A program made the translations under genes and the position numbers. Positions 63,838 through 64,000 of a stretch of DNA of 64,000 nt are shown here, piece by piece (positions within the stretch are counted from its first letter, which is position 1; each line of letters starts with the position of its first letter). The notes beneath the pieces are model-generated. The model was not told the origin of the DNA, searched no databases, and saw only the letters and a program-made list of their open reading frames with translations. The DNA is from Bursaphelenchus xylophilus. Taxonomy: Eukaryota > Nematoda > Chromadorea > Rhabditida > Aphelenchoididae. The stretch covers positions 2,666,001-2,730,000 of the forward strand of contig CAJFCV020000002.1 in NCBI GenBank assembly GCA_904066235.2. Reading direction: 5' to 3'.

Positions 63838-64000
63838 AGGAGCCAATGCGCTAACTGAAGGTTTGCTGAAAAACACATAGGACGCAGCTCGGAGAACTTG
63901 CACGGGCGCAGCTCTCGTCTTGGGCGCAGCTAAAAACAAGCTGAAACTTAGCCCCGGCGAGCTGCGAAACGTTGTTTTCCGAGCTGCGCCCTGCCATTTT
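63838..64000. repeat. Foldback repeat (R5), cut by the window end
   Basis: AGCCAATGCGCTAACTGAAG opens it; the interior CGGAGAACTTGCACGGGCGC and CCGAGCTGCGCCCTGCCATT follows the 36.6-kb copy closely. The right terminus lies outside. Confidence 0.75.

Larger units (their letters stand above)
59850..64000. other. Gene-poor right end, densely repetitive
   Basis: No supported gene. Besides the elements listed separately, fragments of the GACATTTTATACGACG accompanying repeat lie at about 62190-62230, 62340-62390 and 62455-62478. Isolated MITE left ends are at 62099-62130 and 62230-62262. Short open frames such as 59903-60196 and 63150-63455 have no motif or splice partner. Confidence 0.5.

Overview
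The window reads as nuclear DNA from a rhabditid-type nematode. It is AT-rich, carries small spliced genes with GTRAGT donors and TTTCAG acceptors, and encodes nematode-specific chemoreceptor families. Assignments come from protein motifs read directly; no search was run, and every exon model was built by hand from splice signals and frame.

Layout. (1) 1-10.2 kb: a minus-strand array of Str-superfamily (Srh/Sri-like) seven-helix chemoreceptors: a first exon at the left edge, a complete three-exon gene at 2176-3722, and a second complete gene at 6277-10203 whose first intron holds a mariner relic. (2) 11.0-12.1 kb: a secreted, lysine-rich, two-repeat protein (SXP/RAL-2-like) on the minus strand. 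(3) 14.0-56.0 kb: a plus-strand array of seven Sre-like chemoreceptor genes (starts at 14044, 21427, 26345, 29163, 37749, 43881 and 53083). Six have five exons with identical splice positions, all in phase 0; one has lost its last intron. They form three subgroups: 14044/21427/37749, 26345/29163 and 43881/53083. Two orphan copies of the last exon mark decayed relatives. (4) 18.4-20.5 kb: a seven-exon minus-strand PARP-family gene with Asp at the usual catalytic Glu. (5) 36.1-36.6 kb: a small possible gene on the minus strand. (6) 56.8-59.1 kb: a four-exon minus-strand gene of unknown function. The rest, and most introns, are transposon-derived.

Mobile DNA. There are three mariner relics, one carrying a nested foldback element with a tRNA-like sequence. 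About thirty full or partial copies of a roughly 150-bp palindromic MITE (ends TCAGTCTGTCGGGAAAATAA, TA target) occur in two interior types. A second palindromic family of about 255 bp (ends CAGTGGGGGACCTGATCC) and several other short palindromic families are also present. Large foldbacks lie at 30537-32890 (295-bp tandem units) and 38105-39978 (a tRNA-like sequence in each arm). A TTAA-flanked element of about 2.7 kb with inverted repeats of about 500 bp carries gene-like, internally duplicated sequence.

Most notable is a set of short elements built from arrays of GC-rich motifs (TTGCGGGCA, CCGGCCC, GGCTCC). All four copies are bounded by 8-bp target duplications, one with a single mismatch. 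This suggests independent hAT-like non-autonomous families that converged on GC-motif arrays. One sits at the first base of an orphan sre exon.

How the genes relate: the two receptor arrays are typical of rapidly duplicating chemosensory loci, and repeat insertions account for most of the intron-length differences among otherwise superimposable gene models.
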